Origin: Pyrolobus sp964613695
GTDB taxonomy: Archaea; Thermoproteota; Thermoprotei_A; Sulfolobales; Pyrodictiaceae
Direction: 5' to 3'
Length of the DNA stretch: 64,000 nt
Assembly (NCBI GenBank): GCA_964613695.1
Contig: CAZTIR010000001.1
Location: forward strand, 1 to 64,000
The notes under the pieces: model-generated
What the model saw: the letters and a program-made list of their open reading frames with translations, nothing else
What the model was told of the DNA's origin: nothing
The model's database searches: none
Part shown: piece after piece, positions 33,860-41,503 of the stretch
Layout: each line of letters starts with the position of its first letter
Numbering within the stretch: the first letter of the stretch is position 1
Translations under genes and position numbers: made by a program

Positions 33860-34672
33860 TTGAAGCTGCAGGTCTACACCGAGCCCCCGCTGAGTGTGGC
33901 GGAGCAGGTTCTCCGAGAGGCTTTCTCAAAGAAGCGCTTCGTGACAATGCTCTGCAGGTGTAGCGTGGTCTACGAGGGTAGGAGCGCCACCATCCTCGGC
34001 GAGGGGGATAGGCTCGTAATAGTCAAACCTGATGGGGCCGTGCTGGTTCACAGGCCGCGGGGCTACTCGCCGGTCAACTGGCAGCCGGATAGTCAGGTTC
34101 TAGAGGCTAGGCTTGACGAGCAGGACGTGCTCGTGGTTAGGAGTGTTAGGGCTAAGCCCCGCGAGGTTCTAGAGGCTCGCATCTCCAGGGTATACCTCAT
34201 AACGATCGCGGAGGGTATGGAGGATCACGCCGAGTTCCAAGAGCTTATGGACGAGGCCGAGATTAGGGATGTTCTAGCATCCCACCCTGATCTCATAGAG
34301 CCTGGTCTCCGTGTTGTCCGGGTCGAGAAGAGGATGGGTAGGAGCGGCTACGCCGACATATACGCTGTCGATAGTGAGGGTAGGCACGTGATCATAGAGG
34401 TTAAGAGGGTTACAGCGGGCAGGGAGGCTGTAGAACAGTTGAAGAGATACGTGGACACCTGGCGCCGGGAGAACCCCGGTGCGCCAGTTCGAGGCATACT
34501 AGCGGCGCCTAGCATCACGGAGCCTGCTGCAAGGCTCCTACGCGAGTATGGCCTCGAGTTTAAACGGATAGACTTGAAGCAGGTGAGGAGCATAGCCTCT
34601 AGGGAGAGGAGGGCTTCGAAGCAACCATCCCTGCTATCCTTTGTCGGGAGGAGGGGTGAGGGGGCTCAGTAG
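33860..34672 (+). CDS. nucS: Endonuclease NucS with C-terminal PIP box
   Basis: NucS/EndoMS (270 aa, TTG start), an endonuclease acting on mismatches and branched DNA. N-terminal DNA-binding beta domain; C-terminal restriction-endonuclease-like domain with Asp166 (YADIYAV), Glu180 and Lys182 (IIEVKR). The C-terminus has KQPSLLSFV; Q255, L258 and F261 fit the PIP box used for PCNA binding in Pyrococcus NucS. It follows rps25e after 16 nt. With PCNA encoded at 50.2 kb it can form the EndoMS-clamp repair unit. Confidence 0.94.
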   Translation: MKLQVYTEPPLSVAEQVLREAFSKKRFVTMLCRCSVVYEGRSATILGEGDRLVIVKPDGAVLVHRPRGYSPVNWQPDSQVLEARLDEQDVLVVRSVRAKPREVLEARISRVYLITIAEGMEDHAEFQELMDEAEIRDVLASHPDLIEPGLRVVRVEKRMGRSGYADIYAVDSEGRHVIIEVKRVTAGREAVEQLKRYVDTWRRENPGAPVRGILAAPSITEPAARLLREYGLEFKRIDLKQVRSIASRERRASKQPSLLSFVGRRGEGAQ

Positions 34673-34727
34673 GCTAATCCCATCCTCATCGCACCGCGCT
34701 CCGGGGGCCTGGAAGTCGTCACGGCCC

Positions 34728-35489
34728 CTAGCCTAGAATGTCTGCTGGTGCTATCAGCTCATCGGCCTTCACCCTGCACCCCATCCGCTTCAACATGTGT
34801 CTCAACGCGTATGAGTCCCTGTTCTCCGTCGCCTGCGTCAAGTACTCTAGGCTCTCGTAGTCGCCGTTGAGGGCATCTAGCCCTATCCCCTCGAGCTCCT
34901 CCAGGCACTCCTCGTCGACGAAGCGGAGTAGTTTGTACGTGGAGGAGGGTATCACCCCGCTATCCAGCACCCCCTCGCCGTCATCGAGTATGATGCGGAT
35001 GTCCTTGTCTATGCCCCTTAGCCTAGCCGCCGCTATGAGCGCGTAAGCGTGGCCAGCTAGCCTAGCGTCGAGGCCCTCCGGCGACGGTGTGTCCCGCAGC
35101 GCCTCGAGTAGCGAGTGTAGCGTCGAGGATATGTCCTCAAGCGGGTGGTAGAGGAGGTGCCTCCAGTCGATAGCCACAAGCAGCCCCTCCCTCGCAAGCG
35201 GCTCGTTATAGGCGAGCCCCGAGTCGATGTAGAGCCTCGAGTATATCCTCCTATCCCCGCGGCCGTAGCGTACAACCCTCCCCTCGATAACCGGGGCTAG
35301 CGTATCCCTTCTCCTGCGGGGGAAGGGTATGGGTAGGCGCCTCCTCCCCCCACCCTCGTACATCACTACCAGCGCGTCCTCATCCTGGTTGTAGCTCTCG
35401 ACGCTGCCCGCCAACAGCAGACCAGCCAGTAGCACGTCGCGTACCTGATCGTAGCGGGGGCTTGGTGGCATGTATAGCAGCATCCGCAT
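34728..35489 (-). CDS. Hypothetical protein downstream of AIP-synthase-like gene
   Basis: About 253 aa from the ATG giving MRMLLYMPPSPRYD. Mixed alpha/beta; DKDIRIILDDGEGVLDSG and DWRHLLYHPLEDISSTLHSLLEAL are notable, with many acidic residues and no signal or membrane segment. I do not recognise it. It follows the CDP-alcohol phosphatidyltransferase gene on the same strand after about 42 nt. Confidence 0.6.
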   Translation of the reverse strand: MRMLLYMPPSPRYDQVRDVLLAGLLLAGSVESYNQDEDALVVMYEGGGRRRLPIPFPRRRRDTLAPVIEGRVVRYGRGDRRIYSRLYIDSGLAYNEPLAREGLLVAIDWRHLLYHPLEDISSTLHSLLEALRDTPSPEGLDARLAGHAYALIAAARLRGIDKDIRIILDDGEGVLDSGVIPSSTYKLLRFVDEECLEELEGIGLDALNGDYESLEYLTQATENRDSYALRHMLKRMGCRVKADELIAPADILG

Positions 35490-35531
35490 GACACAACCTC
35501 CACTACTATGAGAGAGCTGGTTGAGGGCCAA

Positions 35532-36113
35532 TCAACCCATCCTCGCCAACACCCTATACAATGCTAGAGAGCGGTGCACAAGAGCCACCGTCGCGGCTGC
35601 GGCATAGGCGTAGAGGAGGTAGAGTGCTGGGAGAGAGCCGCCCACCGCGTACAACACCAGTATCGCTAGCTGCAACGGGAGCCTCTCACCCCTCTCGAGG
35701 AAACCCACCCCCTCCATCCTACTACACGCGGCCGCCTCCGCCCTAGCCCTGGCATAGCTATACACGAGGGTCACTGCTATCAGGTAGGCGATGAGGGTGG
35801 ATGGCGCGAAGACGCTAAAGGAGTATGTCACCGCGGCGTCGGAGATGCGGTCGCACAGCGAGTCTAGAAACCCGCCAGCCTTGCTCACCATGTTATAGGC
35901 TCGCGCCACGGCACCATCCAACGCGTCGAGGAGGCCGCCGAGCGCAACCAGCACGATACCCTCGGCGAGCCTACCGTAGAGCACCGCCGCCGCGCCTAGG
36001 AGGGTGGCGAGGAGGCCTAGGAGGGTGTAGAGGTTTGGATGGGGAGGCAGTCTTGAGGCTACGCGGCTGATAAGAGGTGATACCCTGGAGCGGAGCCGTG
36101 GGACTAGCACCAT
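35532..36113 (-). CDS. CDP-alcohol phosphatidyltransferase (archaetidylinositol-phosphate synthase-like)
   Basis: About 193-residue membrane enzyme of the CDP-alcohol family. The catalytic motif DG-AVAR-8x-G-3x-D-3x-D is complete in LDGAVARAYN then GGFLDSLCDRISD, flanked by about six membrane helices. Size and motif fit the archaeal enzyme making archaetidylinositol phosphate from CDP-archaeol and inositol phosphate; the alcohol substrate is inferred. I use the ATG at 36113 (MVLVPRLRSRVSP); the longer frame to 36293 overlaps the divergent gene and has no conserved content. Confidence 0.88.
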   Translation of the reverse strand: MVLVPRLRSRVSPLISRVASRLPPHPNLYTLLGLLATLLGAAAVLYGRLAEGIVLVALGGLLDALDGAVARAYNMVSKAGGFLDSLCDRISDAAVTYSFSVFAPSTLIAYLIAVTLVYSYARARAEAAACSRMEGVGFLERGERLPLQLAILVLYAVGGSLPALYLLYAYAAAATVALVHRSLALYRVLARMG

Positions 36114-36234
36114 AACCCTACAGCCTCTCATATCTCCTGCACGGGGGCAGGGTATAGAGGGCTGTGATGACTGCACGTCAATCCGATGCGATGAGGTTAA
36201 CGGCCGTGAGCTGAGCCCGGCACGCCGGGAGGGC

Positions 36235-36750
36235 TTGACCGGTTTGCCGCGTCTAACGCTATACCAGCACCCCCACGACGCGTGCCCCTCCACGGTGAGC
36301 GCTAGAGGGCTCCTCGTGACACCGCCCTCGATATGCCCGTATAGCTACCGGCCCCTCCTAGCGGCGAGGGGCTCGTACTTCGAGCTCGTCGACGAGGATG
36401 GGGGTAGGGTTACAGAGCCCTGCGGCTCGGTCATAGAGTATTCTGGTAGGCGTCTACTACTCCTCTGCAGGGAGCCGCTCCTGGACGAGAAGTGCATCGA
36501 TGTCGACGCGGTTGTTGTGACGGTTAGGCACTGGGCTAGGCCGGGGCGCGCGCTGCAAGAGGCTAGGAGGCTCGCAGCCAGGCTCATGAGTCTCTCGTGG
36601 TTGTGCAACGCGCCCGTGCTATTCGTGAACGTGTGGGGGTTTACGAGGAGCCGGGCTTACACGGGGTACACTGGAGTATACGACTATGAGCGTAGCACAC
36701 CCCTACACCTGGGCGTCGAGGGCGACGGTAGAGTCCCCGTCTACCTCTAG
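36235..36750 (+). CDS. Hypothetical small alpha/beta protein
   Basis: 171 residues from TTG. YFELVDEDGGRVTEPCGSVIEYSGRRLLLLCREP and AVVVTVRHWARPGRALQEARRLAARLM suggest an alpha/beta fold, with NAPVLFVNVWGF following. Five cysteines but no paired CxxC. Not recognised. It overlaps the convergent zinc-ribbon gene by 4 nt. Confidence 0.55.
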   Translation: MTGLPRLTLYQHPHDACPSTVSARGLLVTPPSICPYSYRPLLAARGSYFELVDEDGGRVTEPCGSVIEYSGRRLLLLCREPLLDEKCIDVDAVVVTVRHWARPGRALQEARRLAARLMSLSWLCNAPVLFVNVWGFTRSRAYTGYTGVYDYERSTPLHLGVEGDGRVPVYL

Positions 36751-37595
36751 AGCACTACTACACGCCTCCGCAGGGAGGGCCTCCGAGCAGGCCTCCTGTC
36801 GAGAAGGGGGACCCTCCGGCCACACTTGGGGCACTCCACCGGGCCGGGCTTCTCGGGGGGCTCGTAACGCCTCACAACCCTCCAGGGCCTCCTCTCTACG
36901 AGAACCTCGCCACAATAGGGGCACATGAAGTCCATGACAGTGTAGCTCGTGTCGTTGTGTAGGAAGACCGGTAGCTTCTCCTCGTCGCGCAGCTTCTTAA
37001 CCGCCCGGTATGCCTCATCCCAGAGCGCGTCGTCGAGAACCACGACTGTCAACGGGGAGCGCCTCCTAGCTATATCGGAGAGTATTGTCTTCGCGCCACG
37101 CTTCGCATACGGGAAGAGGATTTCATAGTGCACCCCCAGCTCTGGGAGAGAGTCTAGGAAGTCGTAGACCCTCGTATAGCCCCGCGGAGGAGCCTCGGGG
37201 GCGAAGACAGCGAGCTCAACAACAACCGCGTCCACGAGGCCGCGGAGCCCGCTTGGGGCTTCGACGAGCCCCAGCGTCTTTACGACTCGTATAACGCCAA
37301 GCTCTCCGAGCTCGCGGAGCAACACACCCCACTCCTCGTCACCCGCCACAACCTCTAGCGGATCGGGGCCGTCGATGTAGACTACCTCGGCTCGGGTGAG
37401 CCTAACCTTGTCTATCACCACCTCGGGCTCCACGCTCTTCTCTAGCACGGCTTGCGAGCGGTACTCGTCCCACCAGCAGCGCTTACACTCAAAACCACCA
37501 CCCTTCACAACGAGACGCAACACTAGACAATCGGGGCAGATGCTGTACAGCTGGGCATCCTCCGCTCTAGCAAGCTCACCCGCAACTATCCTCAA
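36747..37595 (-). CDS. Unknown protein with two zinc ribbons
   Basis: 282 aa. N-terminal ribbon CPDC then CKRC (about 20-40), C-terminal ribbon CPYC then CPKC (about 225-260), and an Arg-rich tail PARRPSLRRRVVVL. Between them lies an alpha/beta domain with strands VVYIDGPDPLEVV, DAVVVELAVFAPEAPP and LTVVVLDDALWDEAY. The central part recalls a barrel like radical-SAM activases but lacks CxxxCxxC, so enzymatic activity of that type is not supported. It lies directly upstream of folE's end (12 nt), co-directional. Function unknown. Confidence 0.65.
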   Translation of the reverse strand: MRIVAGELARAEDAQLYSICPDCLVLRLVVKGGGFECKRCWWDEYRSQAVLEKSVEPEVVIDKVRLTRAEVVYIDGPDPLEVVAGDEEWGVLLRELGELGVIRVVKTLGLVEAPSGLRGLVDAVVVELAVFAPEAPPRGYTRVYDFLDSLPELGVHYEILFPYAKRGAKTILSDIARRRSPLTVVVLDDALWDEAYRAVKKLRDEEKLPVFLHNDTSYTVMDFMCPYCGEVLVERRPWRVVRRYEPPEKPGPVECPKCGRRVPLLDRRPARRPSLRRRVVVL

Positions 37596-37607
37596 AACAC
37601 GCCACCC

Positions 37608-38180
37608 TTACAACGACACGAGCCTAGCCAAGCGGTACGGTGCTATCAGGTCGTACACCTCTTTCTTCAGCCACGGGTCTCTCCGGAACTCGCCCCTAAG
37701 CGCCGCGACGACGGTCGGCGCTGGCGTCCTCACGCCCCTCATCGCCATGCAGAGGTGGACGGCCTCCGTGACAACCATCACATCCTCGCTGCCAGTGGCC
37801 CTCTCAACCTCCTCCGCTATCTGCTGCGTCATCCTCTCCTGTATCTGCAGCCTGCTCGCAAACCTCCTCACAATCCTCACGAGCTTCGAGAGGCCTATGA
37901 CGCGGCCGCGGGGCAGGTAGGCTACGTGAGCGACCCCGAAGAAGGGGAGGAGGTGGTGCTCGCAGAGGCTGTAGAAGCGTATTCCCGCCACAACCACCAG
38001 GTCGCTCTCCTCGGTGAACCAGGCGTACTCGTCGCCGCCCCCGTACCCCGAGAGTATCTCCGCGATAGCCTCCGCGAAGCGCCTGGGGGTCTCGCGCAGC
38101 CCCTCGCGCGACGGGTCCTCGCCAACAGCCTCTATGATGAGCCTCGCGGCCATCTCCAACTTCTCCTTGTCTATCGGCAT
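37608..38180 (-). CDS. folE: GTP cyclohydrolase I (FolE type)
   Basis: Converts GTP to 7,8-dihydroneopterin triphosphate, the first step of pterin (and queuosine/archaeosine) synthesis. 190 aa from the ATG giving MPIDKEKLEMAARL. Zn ligands: Cys and His in SLCEHHLLPFFG and Cys in HLCMAMRGV; RFASRLQIQERMTQQIAEEV is the conserved core. Many archaea instead use the MptA/FolE2 type; this is the canonical FolE1 type. It is followed by the zinc-ribbon gene and preceded, after 14 nt, by a helical unknown. Confidence 0.95.
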   Translation of the reverse strand: MPIDKEKLEMAARLIIEAVGEDPSREGLRETPRRFAEAIAEILSGYGGGDEYAWFTEESDLVVVAGIRFYSLCEHHLLPFFGVAHVAYLPRGRVIGLSKLVRIVRRFASRLQIQERMTQQIAEEVERATGSEDVMVVTEAVHLCMAMRGVRTPAPTVVAALRGEFRRDPWLKKEVYDLIAPYRLARLVSL

Positions 38181-38194
38181 CCTGCACACACCCC

Positions 38195-38668
38195 CTACTC
38201 GTAGTACTTGTCGACCACCACCTCGAGGAGCTTGGAGAGCCTCCTAAGCTGCTCGAGATCCTCTCGTATCAACTCCTCGACCCTCTTCAACTCCTCCGCA
38301 CCCCTCCTGGCGAGGAGCAGAACCCTCTTCAACACCTCCTCCTCGGCCGGAATAGCCACTATGAGCATGTACTCGGAGAGGGTTGCAGCATGCTCTATTA
38401 CCTGCTCGGGGCCCTCTAGGACGATATCAATCCCCTCCGGGCTCATCTCGAGGCCCCCGAGATGCTCTGCAACCCTCTTGCGGAGGATGCGGAGCCTCCG
38501 GAGACCAGCCAGTATGCTACGCTGCATCTCGACGTCAGCATAGTCGCGTCTCACTCGGACGAGCGCGGCGCGCAAAGACTGTATGAGACGGGCATGACTC
38601 TCAGTGACCGTCTCGAGCGTGTCTAGATAGTCTCGGGCGTCTACTCTAACTACTCGGCGTTGCTCCAA
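38195..38668 (-). CDS. Hypothetical helical protein upstream of folE
   Basis: 157 aa (TTG start), predicted almost all alpha-helical with heptad-like Leu/Arg/Glu patterns (RSILAGLRRLRILRKRVAEHL; LIREDLEQLRRLSKLLEVVV). No known motif. It overlaps the preceding gene by 23 nt and ends 14 nt before folE, so the three genes form a coupled unit. Confidence 0.6.
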   Translation of the reverse strand: MEQRRVVRVDARDYLDTLETVTESHARLIQSLRAALVRVRRDYADVEMQRSILAGLRRLRILRKRVAEHLGGLEMSPEGIDIVLEGPEQVIEHAATLSEYMLIVAIPAEEEVLKRVLLLARRGAEELKRVEELIREDLEQLRRLSKLLEVVVDKYYE

Positions 38669-39047
38669 TACCCTCCCCGCGGTAGGCCCTAACGGTCACA
38701 ATGCTATTGTCTGCTACCCCCTCGTGGACAAGCTTCTCCCCATTAACCCATATCTCGGTAACCGGCACATCCTCGTCCAGCACAACGCTAAACACGTAGC
38801 GATGACGGTGTGCGACAACAACCTCAACCTTATCGCTTATGCCGAGCTCTCTGGCCAGCTGCGGGTTTATCTTCGCGACACCCTCCTTGAGCTCGTTGTG
38901 GAACCGGAGCCTTATCCTCCTCTCACGCACCCGCTTCTCCTCGCCAAAGAGCTGGCTAGCGGGGGGTATCATCTGGAGGAGGCTGCGTATATCCCTCTTC
39001 TTCCGCTGCTTCTCCCCACCCTTCTCCCCACCAGCCTCGGCAGCCAT
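38646..39047 (-). CDS. Hypothetical protein with a double-psi-barrel-like domain
   Basis: About 133 aa from the ATG giving MAAEAGGEKGGEKQRKK. A basic/acidic N-terminal tail precedes a compact beta domain, KINPQLARELGISDKVEVVVAHRHRYVF ... VHEGVADNSIVTVR, whose pattern (position-Leu-Gly-Ile-x-Asp-x-Val) recalls double-psi beta-barrels. Function unknown. First gene of the unit leading to folE. Confidence 0.6.
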   Translation of the reverse strand: MAAEAGGEKGGEKQRKKRDIRSLLQMIPPASQLFGEEKRVRERRIRLRFHNELKEGVAKINPQLARELGISDKVEVVVAHRHRYVFSVVLDEDVPVTEIWVNGEKLVHEGVADNSIVTVRAYRGEGIGATPSS

Positions 39048-39252
39048 CCAAACCACCCCGAGTAGCATGTGGTATCTGTGACATACCGGCGAGTAACTAG
39101 CCTAACGTCGGGCTACTCGACTCTAAACGATTATACGAGGCGCTGCAGCCCAGCCGGGAGCAGCACGCGGACGAGTAAAATAGATAGATATGTCGGGCGC
39201 CGATAGGTTTTAGGATGGCAGCGTTTGCCTCTACACCCTCCGGGCGCGATGG

Positions 39253-40248
39253 TTGCCCGAGTACGCGATAATAGCGGAGGGTCTCAGGAAGCGGTATGGA
39301 GACTTTGAAGCCGTTAGGGGCGTCTCCTTCCGCGTCGAACGCGGCGAGGTCTACGGGCTCCTGGGGCCCAACGGAGCCGGCAAGACGACCACCATGGGCA
39401 TGCTCGTGACACTCATAAAGCCTAGTGGCGGTTCGGCCACTGTCGCGGGCTTCGACATCGTGAGGGAGCCGTGGGAGGTTAGGAAGAGGATCGGGGTCGT
39501 CTTCCAGGAGCCGACCATAGACCGCGATCTAACCGCCTGGGAGAACCTCTACATACACGGGAGGATCTATGGGCTGAGCCGCGAGGAGATAAGGAGGAGG
39601 GCTAGAGAGCTGATGGAGCTTGTGGGCCTCGAGAAGGTGATGGATAAGCCTCTCCGCAGCTACAGCGGGGGGATGATAAGGAGGTTTGAGATAGCGAGAG
39701 CCCTGCTCACAGACCCCGAGGTTCTCTTCATGGACGAGCCTACTGTGGGCCTCGATCCTCAGGCGAGGAGCCGCGTCTGGGACGTTATAAGGAGGCTGAA
39801 GAAGCTCGGAGTCACAGTCTTCCTGACGACGCACTACATGGAGGAGGCTGAGGCCCTATGCGACCGCGTCGCCATAATAGACTATGGTCGTATCATAGCG
39901 GAGGGTTCCCCAGAGGAGCTCAAGTCCAAGGTTGGCGGCGATACCGTACAGCTTGTGACTTGCTGCGAGAGCGAGGCTAGGAGGCTGGCGGGCCTCCTCA
40001 GCGGTGAGGGTAGGGTCAGGTTATCGGAGGACGGGAGGACTGTCATCCTCGTGACGAGGGATGCGCCTAGCAAGATACCCGGCATACTCGAGAAGGCCTC
40101 CAAGGCCGGCGTGAGGATACTGGAGGTTCGCTACACGCGGCCAAGCCTCAACGACGTCTTCCTGCTGCTCACCGGGAGGAGTCTGCGTGACGAGGAGGGC
40201 GGCTGGAGGGATTGGATGAGGCTCCACATACACGCCAGGAGGGGGTGA
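39253..40248 (+). CDS. ABC transporter ATP-binding protein (DrrA/CcmA type)
   Basis: 331-residue nucleotide-binding subunit (TTG start). Walker A GPNGAGKTT, signature YSGGMIRRFEIARAL (the LSGGQ of this subclass), Walker B VLFMDEPTVGLDP, and switch His in LTTHYMEEAE; an extra C-terminal domain as in DrrA exporters. A TATA-like AAAATAGATA near 39177-39187 lies in the 205-nt gap before it. It is followed after 8 nt by its permease, giving an ABC-2 exporter; substrate unknown. Confidence 0.92.
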   Translation: MPEYAIIAEGLRKRYGDFEAVRGVSFRVERGEVYGLLGPNGAGKTTTMGMLVTLIKPSGGSATVAGFDIVREPWEVRKRIGVVFQEPTIDRDLTAWENLYIHGRIYGLSREEIRRRARELMELVGLEKVMDKPLRSYSGGMIRRFEIARALLTDPEVLFMDEPTVGLDPQARSRVWDVIRRLKKLGVTVFLTTHYMEEAEALCDRVAIIDYGRIIAEGSPEELKSKVGGDTVQLVTCCESEARRLAGLLSGEGRVRLSEDGRTVILVTRDAPSKIPGILEKASKAGVRILEVRYTRPSLNDVFLLLTGRSLRDEEGGWRDWMRLHIHARRG

Positions 40249-40256
40249 GCACCGGG

Positions 40257-41108
40257 ATGTCGAGAACCGAGGTTATCCGGGTAGAGGGGGCTGCCGGGAG
40301 GGTGGAGCCTAGCTGGCTGGCTGCATTCGCGGCGATGGCGCTGAGGCAGCTCCTACGCTTCAAGACGGCCAAGAGCAGGGTTGTTAACAGCTTCCTCTTC
40401 CCACTAATCTGGCTCGTGTTCTTCGGACTCGGGTGGAGTGCGGTGTTTAGCGCTAAGAGCCTCGGGCCTATGGGGGTACAGGCTTTCAGCAGGCTCTTCG
40501 GGGGCCTTACGTACCTCCAGTTCCTCGCACCCGGCATAATAGTGATGACCGTCTTCATGGCCGGGTTTGGGAGCGGCCTCGGGCTGCTATGGGATCGCGA
40601 GTTCGGCTACTTCAAGGAGATACTCGTCTCTCCTGCGCCACGCTCGGCGCTCATAACCGGCAGGATATTCGGCGACACGCTAGCCGCGATGGTTCAGGGT
40701 GTTGTCATGGCTCTACTGGTCTCCGCGGCGGCAGGCTGGCCTAGCGTAACCGGGCTGCTAGGGGGTCTCCTAGCCGCGTTCGTGGCCGCGCTAGCCTCCT
40801 CGGCGATAGGCACCATAATAGCCTTGTCTATGAGGAGCCCCGAGGGCTTCCACATAGTGATAAACTTGCTTATGCTACCCATGCTGTTCGTAAGCGGAGC
40901 CTTCTACCCCATAGACCCTCTGCCAGCATGGCTCAAGGTATTCGCCTACATCAACCCGCTCTACTACGCTGTCGACCTCACGAGGGGCCTGATGTACGGG
41001 GTCTACAGCTCACCCTCGCTCATAATCGATGTGCTCGGCCTCGGGGCTGTAACCCTAGCGGCATTGGCAGCCGCTATAGCCAAGTTCAGCAAGACCTACG
41101 TGGCCTGA
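40257..41108 (+). CDS. ABC-2 type transporter permease
   Basis: About 283 aa from the ATG giving MSRTEVIRVEG. Six membrane segments, with the ABC-2 signature region LMLPMLFVSGAFYPIDPLPAWLKVFAYINPLYYAVDLTRGLMYG near residues 205-250. It partners the preceding ATPase as a DrrB-like exporter of drugs, lipids or polysaccharide; substrate unknown. The downstream thioesterase gene begins 11 nt after it. Confidence 0.92.
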   Translation: MSRTEVIRVEGAAGRVEPSWLAAFAAMALRQLLRFKTAKSRVVNSFLFPLIWLVFFGLGWSAVFSAKSLGPMGVQAFSRLFGGLTYLQFLAPGIIVMTVFMAGFGSGLGLLWDREFGYFKEILVSPAPRSALITGRIFGDTLAAMVQGVVMALLVSAAAGWPSVTGLLGGLLAAFVAALASSAIGTIIALSMRSPEGFHIVINLLMLPMLFVSGAFYPIDPLPAWLKVFAYINPLYYAVDLTRGLMYGVYSSPSLIIDVLGLGAVTLAALAAAIAKFSKTYVA

Positions 41109-41119
41109 GGGGCTGGGAG

Positions 41120-41503
41120 GTGCAGGAGCTCAAACCCGGGTTAACCGCCTCCAAGGTTTTCCGCGTAGCGGAGGAGCATCTCGCTGACAGGGTTGGCTCG
41201 GGGAGCGTCCCGGTTCTCGCAACACCAGCACTCATAGCCTTCATGGAGAACGTCGCGTTCGAGATGGTAGAGTCTCGCCTGCCGAGCGACAAGACGAGCG
41301 TAGGCTCCTTCATAGAGGTCAAGCACGTCAAGCCTGTTGCGCCGGGGGGCGAGGTGAGGATAGTCGCCAGGCTCGAGGCTGTTGAGGGGAGGAGGCTCGT
41401 CTTCTGGCTCGAGGCTTGGAGCGGCGGCGAGCTGATAGGCTATGGTCTACACGAGCGCGTCGTTGTAGATAGGAGGGGGTTCCTCGAGAAGATCGGGGGT
41501 TAA
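41120..41503 (+). CDS. FlK-like hotdog-fold thioesterase
   Basis: 127 aa from GTG, with GGGAGG just upstream as a ribosome site. GSGSVPVLATPALIAFMENVAFEMV and SVGSFIEVKHVKPVAPGGEVRIVARLEAVEGRRLVF match the fluoroacetyl-CoA thioesterase-like hotdog family, including the Thr/Glu/His catalytic positions (ATP, MEN, KHV). The physiological acyl-CoA is unknown. In line with the ABC exporter; its last 4 nt overlap convergent glyS. Confidence 0.85.
   Translation: MQELKPGLTASKVFRVAEEHLADRVGSGSVPVLATPALIAFMENVAFEMVESRLPSDKTSVGSFIEVKHVKPVAPGGEVRIVARLEAVEGRRLVFWLEAWSGGELIGYGLHERVVVDRRGFLEKIGG

Noticed and set aside
39069..39248. tRNA or C/D RNA in the divergent gap before the ABC genes
   Set aside because: No cloverleaf, no C/D box pair and no T-loop consensus; it contains only promoter-like AT-rich elements.
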